Origin: UBA6115 sp050952935 | GTDB taxonomy: Bacteria; Bacillota; Clostridia; Christensenellales; Aristaeellaceae | NCBI GenBank assembly: GCA_050952935.1 | Contig: JBMNLS010000003.1 | Coordinates: forward strand, 1-64,000 | Direction of reading: 5' to 3' | Length of the DNA stretch: 64,000 nt | Shown: piece by piece, positions 8,590 through 16,340 of the stretch | Position numbering within the stretch: position 1 is the first letter of the stretch | Layout: every line of letters begins with the position of its first letter | Notes under the pieces: model-generated | What the model was told of the DNA's origin: nothing | Databases searched by the model: none | The model's input: the letters and a program-made list of their open reading frames with translations, nothing else | Position numbers and translations under genes: made by a program

Positions 8590-8704
8590 AACAACCACCT
8601 CCTGTTACCGCAATTATATAATAAGAAATGGCATAGAAGTAGTGTGCGATTGTCGCTTGACCACCCCTAAATGAACGAATTAACAGGGTAACGAACGCCT
8701 TATT

Positions 8705-8866
8705 CATTAGCAGGAATTTTGCTCGAATTTTTCTGCCATTAGCAGAGAGGGCATTTTCATTAGCAAAATAGCGAAAATCCTGCTAATTTTTATTAGCAAG
8801 CCGTCCACCTGAAAGGCGGACGACATTAGTCCTAATTTCCATTAGCTGACGGAGAATTTGCTAATG
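8705..8866. repeat. Cluster of CATTAGCA repeats, probable recombinase arm-binding sites
   Basis: The octamer CATTAGCA or a close variant occurs at 8705-8712, 8737-8744, 8758-8765, 8792-8798 (ATTAGCA), 8824-8830 (CATTAGT) and 8840-8847 (CATTAGCT), and inverted at 8781-8787 and 8859-8866. Eight copies in 160 bp, next to a tRNA and at the edge of an ICE, is what arm-type sites for a tyrosine integrase/excisionase look like. Nothing else is seen between 8599 and 8910. Confidence 0.6.
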
Positions 8867-8910
8867 AAAATCTGTGAAATTTACGATTTTTCTCTTTTCC
8901 CGTAAAAATG

Positions 8911-8960
8911 AAAAAACGCCGGAAACCCTTGATTTTACTGGGTTTTCCGGCGGAGTTTTT
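8911..8960 (-). terminator. Terminator of tRNA-Arg
   Basis: CGCCGGAAACCC (8917-8928) pairs with GGGTTTTCCGGCG (8940-8952). On the minus strand the stem follows the tRNA 3' end after about 10 nt and is followed by six Ts (8916 to 8911). A T-run on the other side (8956-8960) makes it potentially bidirectional. Confidence 0.75.
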
Positions 8961-8962
8961 GG

Positions 8963-9036
8963 CGTTCCCGAGGTGATTCGAACACCCGACCTACCGCTTA
9001 GGAGGCGGTCGCTCTATCCAGCTGAGCTACGGAAAC
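8963..9036 (-). tRNA. tRNA-Arg (anticodon CCT)
   Basis: 74 nt with a complete cloverleaf. Acceptor GTTTCCG pairs with CGGGAAC (one T-G wobble), anticodon stem ACCGC/GCGGT is perfect, the loop CTCCTAA gives anticodon CCT, and the T-arm has GGTGTTCGAATCACC. CCA is not encoded. It decodes AGG. The ICE-like DNA begins directly beyond its terminator, and two broken copies lie upstream. Confidence 0.93.
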
Positions 9037-9119
9037 ATCTTTAAAATCTATTCAATTATAGGTACAAACTTACTCAATGTCAATCGCCTTTGCCCGAAAG
9101 GCGGTCGTTATAACATATT

Positions 9120-9158
9120 CTTAGGAGGCGGGTGCTCTGTCCACTGAGCTACGGGAGT
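9120..9158 (-). pseudogene. 5'-half fragment of tRNA-Arg(CCT), copy B
   Basis: On the minus strand the fragment runs from ACTCCCGTAGCTCAG through the D-arm to CGCCTCCTAAG in the anticodon loop, then leaves tRNA similarity. There is no 3' half. The break falls at the same 11 bp, CGCCTCCTAAG, that is present in the intact gene (8997-9007), consistent with a recombination core. Confidence 0.75.
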
Positions 9159-9187
9159 AAATACAACACTTGGCGAAAGGTCATCCC

Positions 9188-9230
9188 CCGCTTAGGAGGC
9201 GAACGCTCTATCCTGCTGAGCTACGGGAAC
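9188..9230 (-). pseudogene. 5'-half fragment of tRNA-Arg(CCT), copy C
   Basis: The minus strand reads GTTCCCGTAGCTCAG, D-arm, and CGCCTCCTAAGCGG, then diverges. Its acceptor GTTCCCG would pair perfectly with the 3' CGGGAAC of the intact gene, better than the intact gene's own GTTTCCG, so this may be the original host 5' half displaced by an element. The remainder of 9037-9369 shows no gene. Confidence 0.75.
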
Positions 9231-9369
9231 AAAGCCGCGGATCACGCGGCAGGTGCATTGTAGCATAATGGAATGTGGCTGGCAAGGCGATGGGGACTCG
9301 CTTTTCGCAGCCTGATGAAAGCAATTATTCAATTAATTTCAGGAACATATGTACAGAATGTAAAAAACA

Positions 9370-9398
9370 TGGACATTTTGCTTATGCGCCTATATAAT
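9370..9398 (+). promoter_or_regulatory. Promoter for the 9.4-12.5 kb gene group
   Basis: TGGACA (9370-9375), 17-bp spacer, perfect TATAAT (9393-9398); the first gene starts 30 bp downstream with AAGGAGG ahead. Confidence 0.65.
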
Positions 9399-9427
9399 AG
9401 AATTATGTCACACTAAGGAGGAAAAGG

Positions 9428-10234
9428 ATGTACAAACTGCTGCTGGTAACTGACCGGGATGATATGGTTGAAGCGTTTTCCGGCATTCAGGACTGGGGCA
9501 GGCTGATGTTCGACCCTGTTATCATGCTTGATAACACCGCCGACGCCATCGCCTTCATCGACCGCAACTACGCGGACGCAGTGGGATTTTCCCTGGTCAA
9601 CCAGGATCCGGCGCCTATTATGCGCCACCTTGAAAAGAAACACCCTTTCCTGCCTGTCTATCAGCCCCATAGCCATCCGGAGACCCTGAGGAATGAGCTG
9701 CGCCTTATCCGCGAACATCTTGACTGCCTTCACGCTGATTTCAGCGATGATGACTACCAGCTGGACATGGCGATGGAGCGTCTGCGGGATGACTTGATGC
9801 GCAGGCTCCTCATGCAGGAGATTAAAACCAAAGGTGAGCTGCGTAGCCGGCTCTCTCTGTCGCGGGCGCATTTTGCACCGGACAAACACAGCTTTCTTTA
9901 TGAATTGACGCTGCCTGGCGGCGATGAATACCTGCAATCCCGCTGGCGCTACGGCGCTGATCGGCTGGAAACCGCCCTGCGGGCAAATTTCCTGGGTCGC
10001 TTTGTGGATGATGTTTATTATGGTGCGGCCCTTCTTGACCCGGGCCATCTGCGGGTCATTGCCTGTCAGGTCGCGGATGTGCCGGAGGAGGATCTGAACC
10101 TGCTTTCCCAACGCGTGCATGCGCACATCTCCCGCATGATTCAGGATGTTAAAAACTATCTGGATCTTGACCTGTCCATCGCCCAATATCAAATGCTTGA
10201 TTCCATTGATAGCCTGGTTGCCGGCCAGGCCTGA
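9428..10234 (+). CDS. Receiver-like protein of unknown function
   Basis: A 268-aa soluble protein. The first 120 residues resemble a degenerate response-regulator receiver: a LLLVTDRDDMVEAF start like strand 1 and its acidic pocket, and a beta-alpha repeat with AVGFSLVNQDP where the phospho-acceptor Asp would be expected but is not evident. The rest (130-268) is charged and helical, with no DNA-binding motif I recognise. It starts behind AAGGAGG and is followed after 33 nt by the SPFH gene, so the two are probably co-transcribed. Function unknown; signalling by a phosphorylation-independent receiver is only a suggestion. Confidence 0.6.
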   Translation: MYKLLLVTDRDDMVEAFSGIQDWGRLMFDPVIMLDNTADAIAFIDRNYADAVGFSLVNQDPAPIMRHLEKKHPFLPVYQPHSHPETLRNELRLIREHLDCLHADFSDDDYQLDMAMERLRDDLMRRLLMQEIKTKGELRSRLSLSRAHFAPDKHSFLYELTLPGGDEYLQSRWRYGADRLETALRANFLGRFVDDVYYGAALLDPGHLRVIACQVADVPEEDLNLLSQRVHAHISRMIQDVKNYLDLDLSIAQYQMLDSIDSLVAGQA

Positions 10235-10267
10235 TTATCCACACACATTTTCAAGGAGGGTTTCCCC

Positions 10268-11320
10268 ATGAGCTTTTTCAAAAAGATCATCAACAGCCAG
10301 CTGATTGACGTCATCGAATGGACCGATTCCAGCAGCAACACCATGGTGCACCGTTATGAAAGCCAGGGCAAGGAAATCATGATGGGAGCCCAGCTCACCG
10401 TCAGGGAGAGCCAGGTAGCAGTTTTCGTGAACGAAGGCCGCATCGCCGATGTGTTCCAGCCTGGTCGTTATGAGCTGTCTACCCAAAACATGCCCATCTT
10501 AACAGCGCTGAAAAGCTGGAAGTTCGGTTTCAAGTCCCCCTTCCAGGCTGAGGTGTATTTTGTCAACACCAAACAGTTCCTGGACAGGAAATGGGGCACC
10601 AGCAACCCCGTCATGATGCGCGACAGCGACTTTGGCATGATCAGGCTGCGTGCTTTTGGCATCTATTCCTTCCGTGTGTCTGATCCCGTGGTCTTCCTGA
10701 AGGAAGTTTTTGGCACCACAGACCTGATGACCGTGGAAGGCGTGGAAGGGCAGATCAAGCGCACCGTGGTGTCAGCGCTGTCTGACATCCTGGCCCAAAG
10801 CAAAATCCCCGCCCTTGACCTGGCCGCCAACTATGACGAGCTGAGCCAGTTTGCCCTTAACGCTCTCCAGCCGCGCATCGCTCCCCTGGGGCTGAAACTG
10901 GAAACCTTCGTGGTGGAAAACATCTCCCTCCCCCAGGAAGTGGAGCAGGCCATTGACAAGCGCACCTCCATGGGCGTTGTGGGCGATCTGAACAAATATG
11001 CCCAGTTCCAAGCTGCGGAGGCCATCCGCGATGCCGCCCAGAATGAGGGGGGCGCCGCCGGCATGGGCGCTGGTATGGGGGCTGGCATGGCCATGGGCCA
11101 AATGCTTCAGGGCGCTTTCAGCGGCGCGCAGCAGCCCCAGGCTGCCCAGCCCGCCGTTCAGACAGTGCCCTGTGTAAGCTGTCAAAAGCCCATTGCGCCT
11201 GGCAGCAAGTTCTGTCCGGAGTGTGGCGCCAGCCAGGCAAGCAGCGCTTGCAAGGCATGCGGCAAGGCGCTGGATGCGGGGGCCAAGTTCTGCCCCGAAT
11301 GCGGCGCCAAACAAGATTGA
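10268..11320 (+). CDS. SPFH-domain protein with C-terminal double zinc ribbon
   Basis: A 350-aa protein of the virion-core-like/YdjI SPFH family. Residues 1-260 form the SPFH/band-7 region (FVNEGRIADVFQPGRYELSTQNMP is a typical signature). A Gly/Ala/Met-rich linker follows (GMGAGMGAGMAMG). Two zinc ribbons close it: CVSCQKPIAPGSKFCPEC and CKACGKALDAGAKFCPEC. Such proteins assemble on membranes and in B. subtilis are linked to phage-shock-like membrane stress; here there is no PspA gene nearby. Ribosome binding site AAGGAGGG precedes the ATG. Confidence 0.85.
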   Translation: MSFFKKIINSQLIDVIEWTDSSSNTMVHRYESQGKEIMMGAQLTVRESQVAVFVNEGRIADVFQPGRYELSTQNMPILTALKSWKFGFKSPFQAEVYFVNTKQFLDRKWGTSNPVMMRDSDFGMIRLRAFGIYSFRVSDPVVFLKEVFGTTDLMTVEGVEGQIKRTVVSALSDILAQSKIPALDLAANYDELSQFALNALQPRIAPLGLKLETFVVENISLPQEVEQAIDKRTSMGVVGDLNKYAQFQAAEAIRDAAQNEGGAAGMGAGMGAGMAMGQMLQGAFSGAQQPQAAQPAVQTVPCVSCQKPIAPGSKFCPECGASQASSACKACGKALDAGAKFCPECGAKQD

Positions 11321-11348
11321 TCCATTAAGTTGTTAGGTAAATAAGGGA

Positions 11349-11909
11349 ATGATGACGCAGCAAACCATGAAAGAACTCCTGATCCAGACCGGAGTCATCA
11401 AAAAAGGGCATTTCCTCCGGCTTTCGGGCCGCCATTCGGACTATTACATTCAGTGTGCACGCCTGTTTGAAGATGCCAATATGGGTCAGCGCATTGGCCA
11501 GGCCCTGGCCGGTTTGTGCCGGGAGTGGGAAATAGACATCGTGCTTTCCGCCGCCGTGGGCGGCATCCTGCCTGGCTATGAGACCGCCAAAGCGCTGAGC
11601 CTGCCTCATTTCTACTGCGAAAAGCGGGATGGCGTTCTCACCCTGAGACGGGATTTTGTGATCCCCCCCGGCAGCCGTGTATTGCTGGTGGAGGACGAGG
11701 TCTATACCGGACAGAGCATCATGGAGATGCAGGAAATTGTCCGTGCCCTTTCCGCCCAGGTGATAGGCACCGTATGCATTGTGGACAAGTCCATGGGGCA
11801 GGCCCCGGTGCCTCCGCCCTTCGCTTCGCTATATGCCATCCCCGTGCAAAGCTACCTCCCCAGCGAGTGCCCCCTGTGCGCAGAAGGGCTGCCGCTGGTC
11901 AATCAGTAA
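11349..11909 (+). CDS. pyrE: Orotate phosphoribosyltransferase
   Basis: 186 aa. Converts orotate and PRPP to OMP, step five of pyrimidine synthesis, in the cytoplasm. The type I PRPP-binding motif is VLLVEDEVYTGQS; SAAVGGILPGYETA and FYCEKRDG match the family. It lies 28 nt after the SPFH gene and away from other pyr genes, of which none are in this window. A second ATG directly follows the first, so the start could be 11352. Confidence 0.9.
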   Translation: MMTQQTMKELLIQTGVIKKGHFLRLSGRHSDYYIQCARLFEDANMGQRIGQALAGLCREWEIDIVLSAAVGGILPGYETAKALSLPHFYCEKRDGVLTLRRDFVIPPGSRVLLVEDEVYTGQSIMEMQEIVRALSAQVIGTVCIVDKSMGQAPVPPPFASLYAIPVQSYLPSECPLCAEGLPLVNQ

Positions 11910-11988
11910 CGATTTAAACAGCCAAAAAACATGCGGGAACAGAAAATCTTCTTTCCGCTATTATGGCACGAACTGATACGGAGGTAGG

Positions 11989-12543
11989 ATGCCTGTGAAA
12001 AGAAAAGATCTGACAATTATTCTGATTGTGGCTATTTTAGCTGTTGTGCTCCTGGCGCTGTCTCAGGTATTGCCTAAAGCGGGCAAGCAATCAAATGCCG
12101 GCGTGTTACCTACTCACACAGAAGCCCCGAAAATCACAACCACTCCCCCAGTTGAAGCAACGAATATAGCTAGCTCAGTCCCGCAGGCGACAGCCTCCCC
12201 CGTTCCCACTCTGGCGCCTGCTGAAGCCTACCTGAAGGTGCAGGTAGGAAACTTGGTATTTGAACCCATACCTCTTGCTGAGGAGCGGGATATAGATATC
12301 ACCCAACGGGATGGCAAACAAAACGTGGTGCGGGTAACCAAGGATTCCATCGTCATGCACTCCTCCAATTGTGACAATCAGGACTGCGTACACCAGGGCA
12401 TAGTATCCCTGGAAAACCGGGACAGGCGCGTGCTGCAAAACCTCATCATCTGCCTCCCAAACCAGGTGGTGCTGGAATTGATGGACGCACAGGAAGCCCA
12501 GGCCGATTGGGAAGCGGCGTACGGGCATATAAACACACAATAA
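11989..12543 (+). CDS. Membrane-anchored NusG-II domain protein
   Basis: 184 aa: a basic N-terminus and one membrane segment (LTIILIVAILAVVLLALSQVL), a Ser/Thr/Pro-rich linker (40-75), then a domain of about 100 residues with SSNCDNQDCVHQG and NLIICLPNQVVLEL, the signature of the NusG_II superfamily often found with FMN-binding/heptaprenyl synthase genes in Clostridia. It probably faces outward. The two close Cys could form a disulfide or bind metal. The start has CGGAGG upstream; role unknown. Confidence 0.75.
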   Translation: MPVKRKDLTIILIVAILAVVLLALSQVLPKAGKQSNAGVLPTHTEAPKITTTPPVEATNIASSVPQATASPVPTLAPAEAYLKVQVGNLVFEPIPLAEERDIDITQRDGKQNVVRVTKDSIVMHSSNCDNQDCVHQGIVSLENRDRRVLQNLIICLPNQVVLELMDAQEAQADWEAAYGHINTQ

Positions 12544-12580
12544 GAAACTCGAACCAGTTTTAACAACAGGCGTTAGCTAT

Positions 12581-12981
12581 TTAGTGTCTCCTGAATAACC
12601 CCACTTCTACGCACACAGACACGCAAACACCTTTGAACCAACCCATTTGTAGCCGGCAAACATCACCTGAACCCTTTTCCAAATGAGTCCAAAAAGAATC
12701 CGCAGCCGCATGAATGTCCACCTCGCTGGTGTGCTTCAGACACATCAGTACCAGGCCAAGCCTGTATCGACGCTTGCATACACCGATGTACCCCTCAATC
12801 TCGTTGCGTTCCCCTGATTCCCTTCGCTCTTCATCCAGCTGTTGCCGGTACAGCGCCTTGTCCTTGGGCGGGCGCTCCAATCCCGGACCGTTCAGACGAA
12901 TGCCTCGTTCCTTGCACCAGTGATACCAGTAAACAGACGAAATGTCTTGATTTAGCTGGGGTTTCTTCTTGTTCAGGGGAC
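12581..12981 (-). pseudogene. Transposase 3' fragment (IS5/IS1182-like)
   Basis: The frame is open from just inside the right IR (a TAG at about 12982-12984 closes it upstream) to 12581. It encodes NKKKPQLNQDISSVYWYHW, then DKALYRQQLDEERRESGERN and IEGYIGVCKRRYRLGLVL. The RNEIEGYIGVCKRRYxLGL motif carries the last acidic residue of the DDE triad in this transposase type; the parts carrying both catalytic Asp are missing. It is too short to act as a transposase. The sequence after LKHTSEVDIH seems frameshifted, since the usual hydrophobic C-terminal helix is not seen. Confidence 0.75.
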
Positions 12982-12986
12982 ACTAA
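12581..12986 (-). mobile_element. Internally deleted IS remnant with both terminal inverted repeats
   Basis: About 406 bp bounded by TTAGTGTCTCCTGAA (12581-12595, plus) and TTAGTGTCCCCTGAA (12986 to 12972, minus), 14 of 15 identical. Between them only the 3' part of a transposase gene remains. Both ends survive, so it could have been mobilised in trans like a MITE. The right end abuts the 250-bp dispersed repeat without a gap. Confidence 0.6.
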
Positions 12987-13236
12987 GTAGTTCCCACACA
13001 CGCGGGAGCAATCCCAATCTCACATGTTTGACATACACCACAAGTTGTCAACAAAGCTGAACAAAAAATATTTTACCGAATGGCCCAGGCAACTCAAAAT
13101 ACTTCTGAACAACGCATACAGTTGTCGTTTTCATAGTGAGATGCATCAACTGTACAGCAAAAAGAATGTTTCTACAGCCCCCAACTTGAATGTATAAACG
13201 GAGTACGTATAATTCTTATATGTGCATGGCAAGCTA
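12987..13236. repeat. 250-bp dispersed repeat, copy 1, beginning with a CRISPR-repeat-like hairpin
   Basis: Nearly the same 250 bp occur at 62390-62639 in the same orientation. The unit begins GTAGTTCCCACACACGCGGG, a hairpin like type I-E CRISPR repeats, and ends GTGCATGGCAAGCTA. Inside are CATACAGTTG and CAACTGTACAG, which form an inverted repeat (ACAGTTG/CAACTGT). No open frame is conserved between the copies. It lies directly upstream of the gene at 13329 and might supply its promoter. Confidence 0.8.
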
Positions 13237-13328
13237 AGGTACATAAATTGCACATGATTTACTATTTTAACGTGTTTTGATATACTTGCATTATTATTCT
13301 TGTATGCTGGAAGGGAAGTGAGACAGCG

Positions 13329-14267
13329 ATGAAACCGCAACAGGATAAGGGCCAGCCTGTTGACAACGCTGCCACGCCTTCCCTGACCATGCAGGCGCAA
13401 TCCATCCTGCTGGATTGCGCGGGTTTTGACCAGGGCATGGATGCCATCCGCAATCAGTTGTTGTCGGCTTCGGTGCGGGAATATTTTTCCGAGCTGCTGG
13501 AAAGCCGCGAGCTACAAACCGGGGAGGTTGTGCGCCGCGCTGAACTGGACAAGGACTTTGGCCGCCAAATCCTCAAGGGAGAGCGGGTGGGACGGCGTGA
13601 TTACTATATCCAGCTGGCCTTCGGCATGGGCCTGACGGTGGAAGAGACGCAAAGCATGCTGAGCTTCCTGGGCATCGGCGCCCTGTATGCCCTGCGCAAG
13701 CGGGATGCCGCCGTGATGTACGCCTTGCGGGAGGGGTATTCCCTGCTGGATGCCCAGCTGCTGCTGGATCAGCATGACCTGACCCCTTTGGGCGACGCCG
13801 AGGACGCCTGGACAGATTTTGCCAGGGGCGAAGACAACCAGGGCCTTAGAACCGTGGATATGGAGCAAAAGCTCCGGCAGACGCGGGATTTTGAGACGCT
13901 GAACGAAGAAATGAATGACAGCATGACCCGGGAAAGCGTCAACACCTACTTTAGCCGCCTGCTGGAAGAGCGTGGCCTAAGCCGCCGCCAGGTGATTGAC
14001 CTGGCGGGACTAAGCAACAAGGTGAACCTGGCCTTTCAGCTGCTCAACGGCACCCGAACCGCCCGCAACCGCGATCACTACATCCGCTTTGCGCTGGCCA
14101 TGGGGCTAAGTCTGGACGAAACCCAAAGCCTGCTCAAGTTTCTGAAAAAGGGGATCCTCTACCCGCTGAAAATACGGGACGCTGCCCTGCTATATGCCAT
14201 CAGCCATGGCTATGACATTGAAGCCACCCAGAAATTGCTTTCTGAAAACAATCTGGAAGCGCTGTAA
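13329..14267 (+). CDS. Protein with two tandem helix-turn-helix-like repeats
   Basis: A 312-aa soluble protein built as a duplication. Residues about 47-140 (VREYFSELLESRELQTGEVV, RRDYYIQLAFGMGLTVEETQ, LRKRDAAVMYALREGYS) match about 208-300 (VNTYFSRLLEERGLSRRQVI, NRDHYIRFALAMGLSLDETQ, LKIRDAALLYAISHGYD). Each half looks like an XRE/Cro-type HTH (RRQVIDLAGLSNKVNLAFQLLNG) followed by a helical part. A pseudo-dimeric DNA-binding protein is possible, and it stands next to the kinase/secretome island, but the target is unknown. The spacing of the ribosome binding site (GGAAGGGAAGTGAGACAGCG) supports ATG 13329. Confidence 0.65.
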   Translation: MKPQQDKGQPVDNAATPSLTMQAQSILLDCAGFDQGMDAIRNQLLSASVREYFSELLESRELQTGEVVRRAELDKDFGRQILKGERVGRRDYYIQLAFGMGLTVEETQSMLSFLGIGALYALRKRDAAVMYALREGYSLLDAQLLLDQHDLTPLGDAEDAWTDFARGEDNQGLRTVDMEQKLRQTRDFETLNEEMNDSMTRESVNTYFSRLLEERGLSRRQVIDLAGLSNKVNLAFQLLNGTRTARNRDHYIRFALAMGLSLDETQSLLKFLKKGILYPLKIRDAALLYAISHGYDIEATQKLLSENNLEAL

Positions 14268-14363
14268 ACCTCATCCGGGCTGCTTTGCCTTTTCGCATCC
14301 GGGGTGGAGGATAATATTGCGCATGCCTCGATTCTGCGATTTTTTCGTATTTTTGCCAGCCTT

Positions 14364-16298
14364 CTATTCCTGAAGCCAGCCCATATCCCTATTATTCATT
14401 ATGCTCACAAACAGCCGAAAGGGCGACTTGTATTGGGAGGGATCAATATCTTTCGGTTTGCTAAACTGGAAGGGGATCACCAGCCAAGCTTTACCATCAT
14501 GCCCCTCCTCGGTGCGCAGCGCCATCTGTCTACCGTTGTGCGACTTCAGAAGTTCTGACAGCGGCAGAAATTTTGCTTTTAACATTGCATTGGGCAGGCT
14601 CCGCTTCAGCCGCTTTGCTGCTGCCTGCGCTGATGCCAGGTCTGCATATTCCATACCCAGCAGCACAGTAGTATGCTCCTGCTCCTCCACCTCCGCAATG
14701 GCAATCAGGTATATGGGCTCTGGGGAAAGGGGAACAACCCGTTCTGTCTTTTCTATGATCAGCTGCTTCACCGGCTTTGACGCCAGCGCCTTCAGCAGCG
14801 CCTGCATCCGGGGGTCCTCCGACAGCATGGGGCCTTTCCCTTCCGCGATCGTGCGCAGCGCCTGCTCGTTCCGGCTGGACACAATGATGCTTTCATCAAA
14901 GGCGACAGGCCAGCGTTGGCCGATTTCACCTCCGAAGAGAAAGGAAAAATCTCTTTTATCTTTGTTGAACTGCAGCCCTGCGCTAAAATTCCCCTCCAGG
15001 CCCCACAGGGATAAGCCGTCCTGAGCGGGCAATATTTGCAGATATCCTTGCTGGCTGAGCATCGTCTTGAGTTGCTCCGGTGAAAACGTTCCCTGCATCC
15101 ATGCATGGTCGAATGGTGGCGTGCCAACGCTCATGCTTTGGTGCACATCCGTTGGCGGGAAACCCATGGTCGAGGTGAATCCTTTTTCTGCAAAGTAGAG
15201 AAGCGTCATGGGATAAAAACCTGCCTCAAGTTCTGATAGGCTTTGTGCGCCTTGATAGTTGATAAAGCTTAAATAATCCCATTGGAATGTTTCTGCAGGC
15301 ACCCGCGCTAACAAACGCACCAGCGGCTGCTCCCCGGACGCAGATGCCTGGGGTTCCCCGGATTGGCCGGATTCAGGGATTTCATCCTGCTCCGCTTCAT
15401 GTTCCGCGTCATCCCCGCCAATGCCGGACAGGGGGATCTCCACCTCGCCGTCATCGCCTGCAATGGTAAACACGCAATCCGAAAGCAGCACATCGTCTGA
15501 TAAGCCAAAATACAGCTCATAGGGATTGCCGATGTTATCGCTATTGGAGTAGGGCTTGACCATATCGCCATCCGGCTGGCGCAGACGCGCGCCGGAATAG
15601 AGCTGCTTGTTCGCGTCCCTGGCATCCGAACCGTGCCCGGGATAAGAGAACGCCACCATATGCCCCTCTTTGCCGTCCATGCGGTTCGGGCGCTGATACC
15701 TGGGTTCATCCTCCAAAGCGGAAATCGTATACCGAACGCCGCCCAGCAGAAACGAAGGGTCGCCTGATGCATCCTGTTTGCCGGGATCATTGGCGGCGGT
15801 CTCGCGGGACGCTTTGTCCAAAGGCACAACGATGCGCTCGCCCTGCGCCTCGCCCGATACCACCAGCTTTGCGCCGGTGATGGCGCTTTCGTCCTTGCCC
15901 TTGAGGAAGAACAGCAGCTCAAAGGCGTCCTGTTCCGGGTTATCAATGAAGCCTGCTGTTTTGTCGAAGCTTATGCCGCGAAAGCGCAGGGAGCTCGCTT
16001 CAAACTCATCGCCATGGCCATCGCGGAAGATGATCTGATGGCAGTTTGCTTTGATGTCATCGGTCTTCATCACTCCGCTAAGAGAAACCAGCTTGACCAT
16101 GGCCATGATGCCGCCGCTGGGCGCATCCCGGTATTCCACCAGCTCCGGGTCAGCGGTCACCAGCGCCACATCCATCGTGCAGGCAAGCCAGGGAAAGATG
16201 GTGCCGGGTTCCGCCAGCGCGCCCATGGAAAGGGAGAAGACCAGCAGAAACACGAAGAACCATGCCGGGATTTTGTGCTTAAATGAATGTTTTTTCAT
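14364..16298 (-). CDS. Large secreted protein of unknown function
   Basis: 644 aa with a Sec signal peptide (IPAWFFVFLLVFSLSMGALA). The first half, about 30-310, has beta-rich segments with FELLFFLKGKDESAITGAKLVVSGE and is followed by an acidic Glu/Ser/Gly linker (about 305-330). The second half (340-640) contains KPVKQLIIEKTERVVPLSPEPIYLIAI and may be a separate domain. No membrane anchor, LPxTG motif or lipobox is visible, so it should be released. Last gene of the six-gene minus operon, 42 nt after the preceding gene. I recognise no family. Confidence 0.7.
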   Translation of the reverse strand: MKKHSFKHKIPAWFFVFLLVFSLSMGALAEPGTIFPWLACTMDVALVTADPELVEYRDAPSGGIMAMVKLVSLSGVMKTDDIKANCHQIIFRDGHGDEFEASSLRFRGISFDKTAGFIDNPEQDAFELLFFLKGKDESAITGAKLVVSGEAQGERIVVPLDKASRETAANDPGKQDASGDPSFLLGGVRYTISALEDEPRYQRPNRMDGKEGHMVAFSYPGHGSDARDANKQLYSGARLRQPDGDMVKPYSNSDNIGNPYELYFGLSDDVLLSDCVFTIAGDDGEVEIPLSGIGGDDAEHEAEQDEIPESGQSGEPQASASGEQPLVRLLARVPAETFQWDYLSFINYQGAQSLSELEAGFYPMTLLYFAEKGFTSTMGFPPTDVHQSMSVGTPPFDHAWMQGTFSPEQLKTMLSQQGYLQILPAQDGLSLWGLEGNFSAGLQFNKDKRDFSFLFGGEIGQRWPVAFDESIIVSSRNEQALRTIAEGKGPMLSEDPRMQALLKALASKPVKQLIIEKTERVVPLSPEPIYLIAIAEVEEQEHTTVLLGMEYADLASAQAAAKRLKRSLPNAMLKAKFLPLSELLKSHNGRQMALRTEEGHDGKAWLVIPFQFSKPKDIDPSQYKSPFRLFVSIMNNRDMGWLQE

Positions 16299-16340
16299 TG
16301 TGGATGCTCCTTTCAGTTGCTATGCTTATACCAAACTCAA

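Larger units (their letters stand above)
1..8866. mobile_element. Remnant of a Tn1549/CTn-type integrative conjugative element
   Basis: The block is visibly AT-richer than the DNA after 9.4 kb and carries genes typical of Clostridia ICEs: CHAP hydrolase, class B sortase, VirB4, two small ICE proteins and ParA, all on the minus strand. Its right edge is placed at the last CATTAGCA-type repeat, just before tRNA-Arg. No relaxase, VirD4, TrbL-like protein, PrgI or integrase is present, and two genes look like deletion fusions, so this part cannot conjugate on its own. The left end lies outside the window. Confidence 0.8.

Noticed and set aside
9120..9230. Two further functional tRNA genes
   Set aside because: Both lack everything 3' of the anticodon loop and cannot fold into a cloverleaf.
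12987..13020. CRISPR array
   Set aside because: There is a single repeat-like hairpin per copy and the sequence after it is the same in both copies, so there are no spacers and no array.
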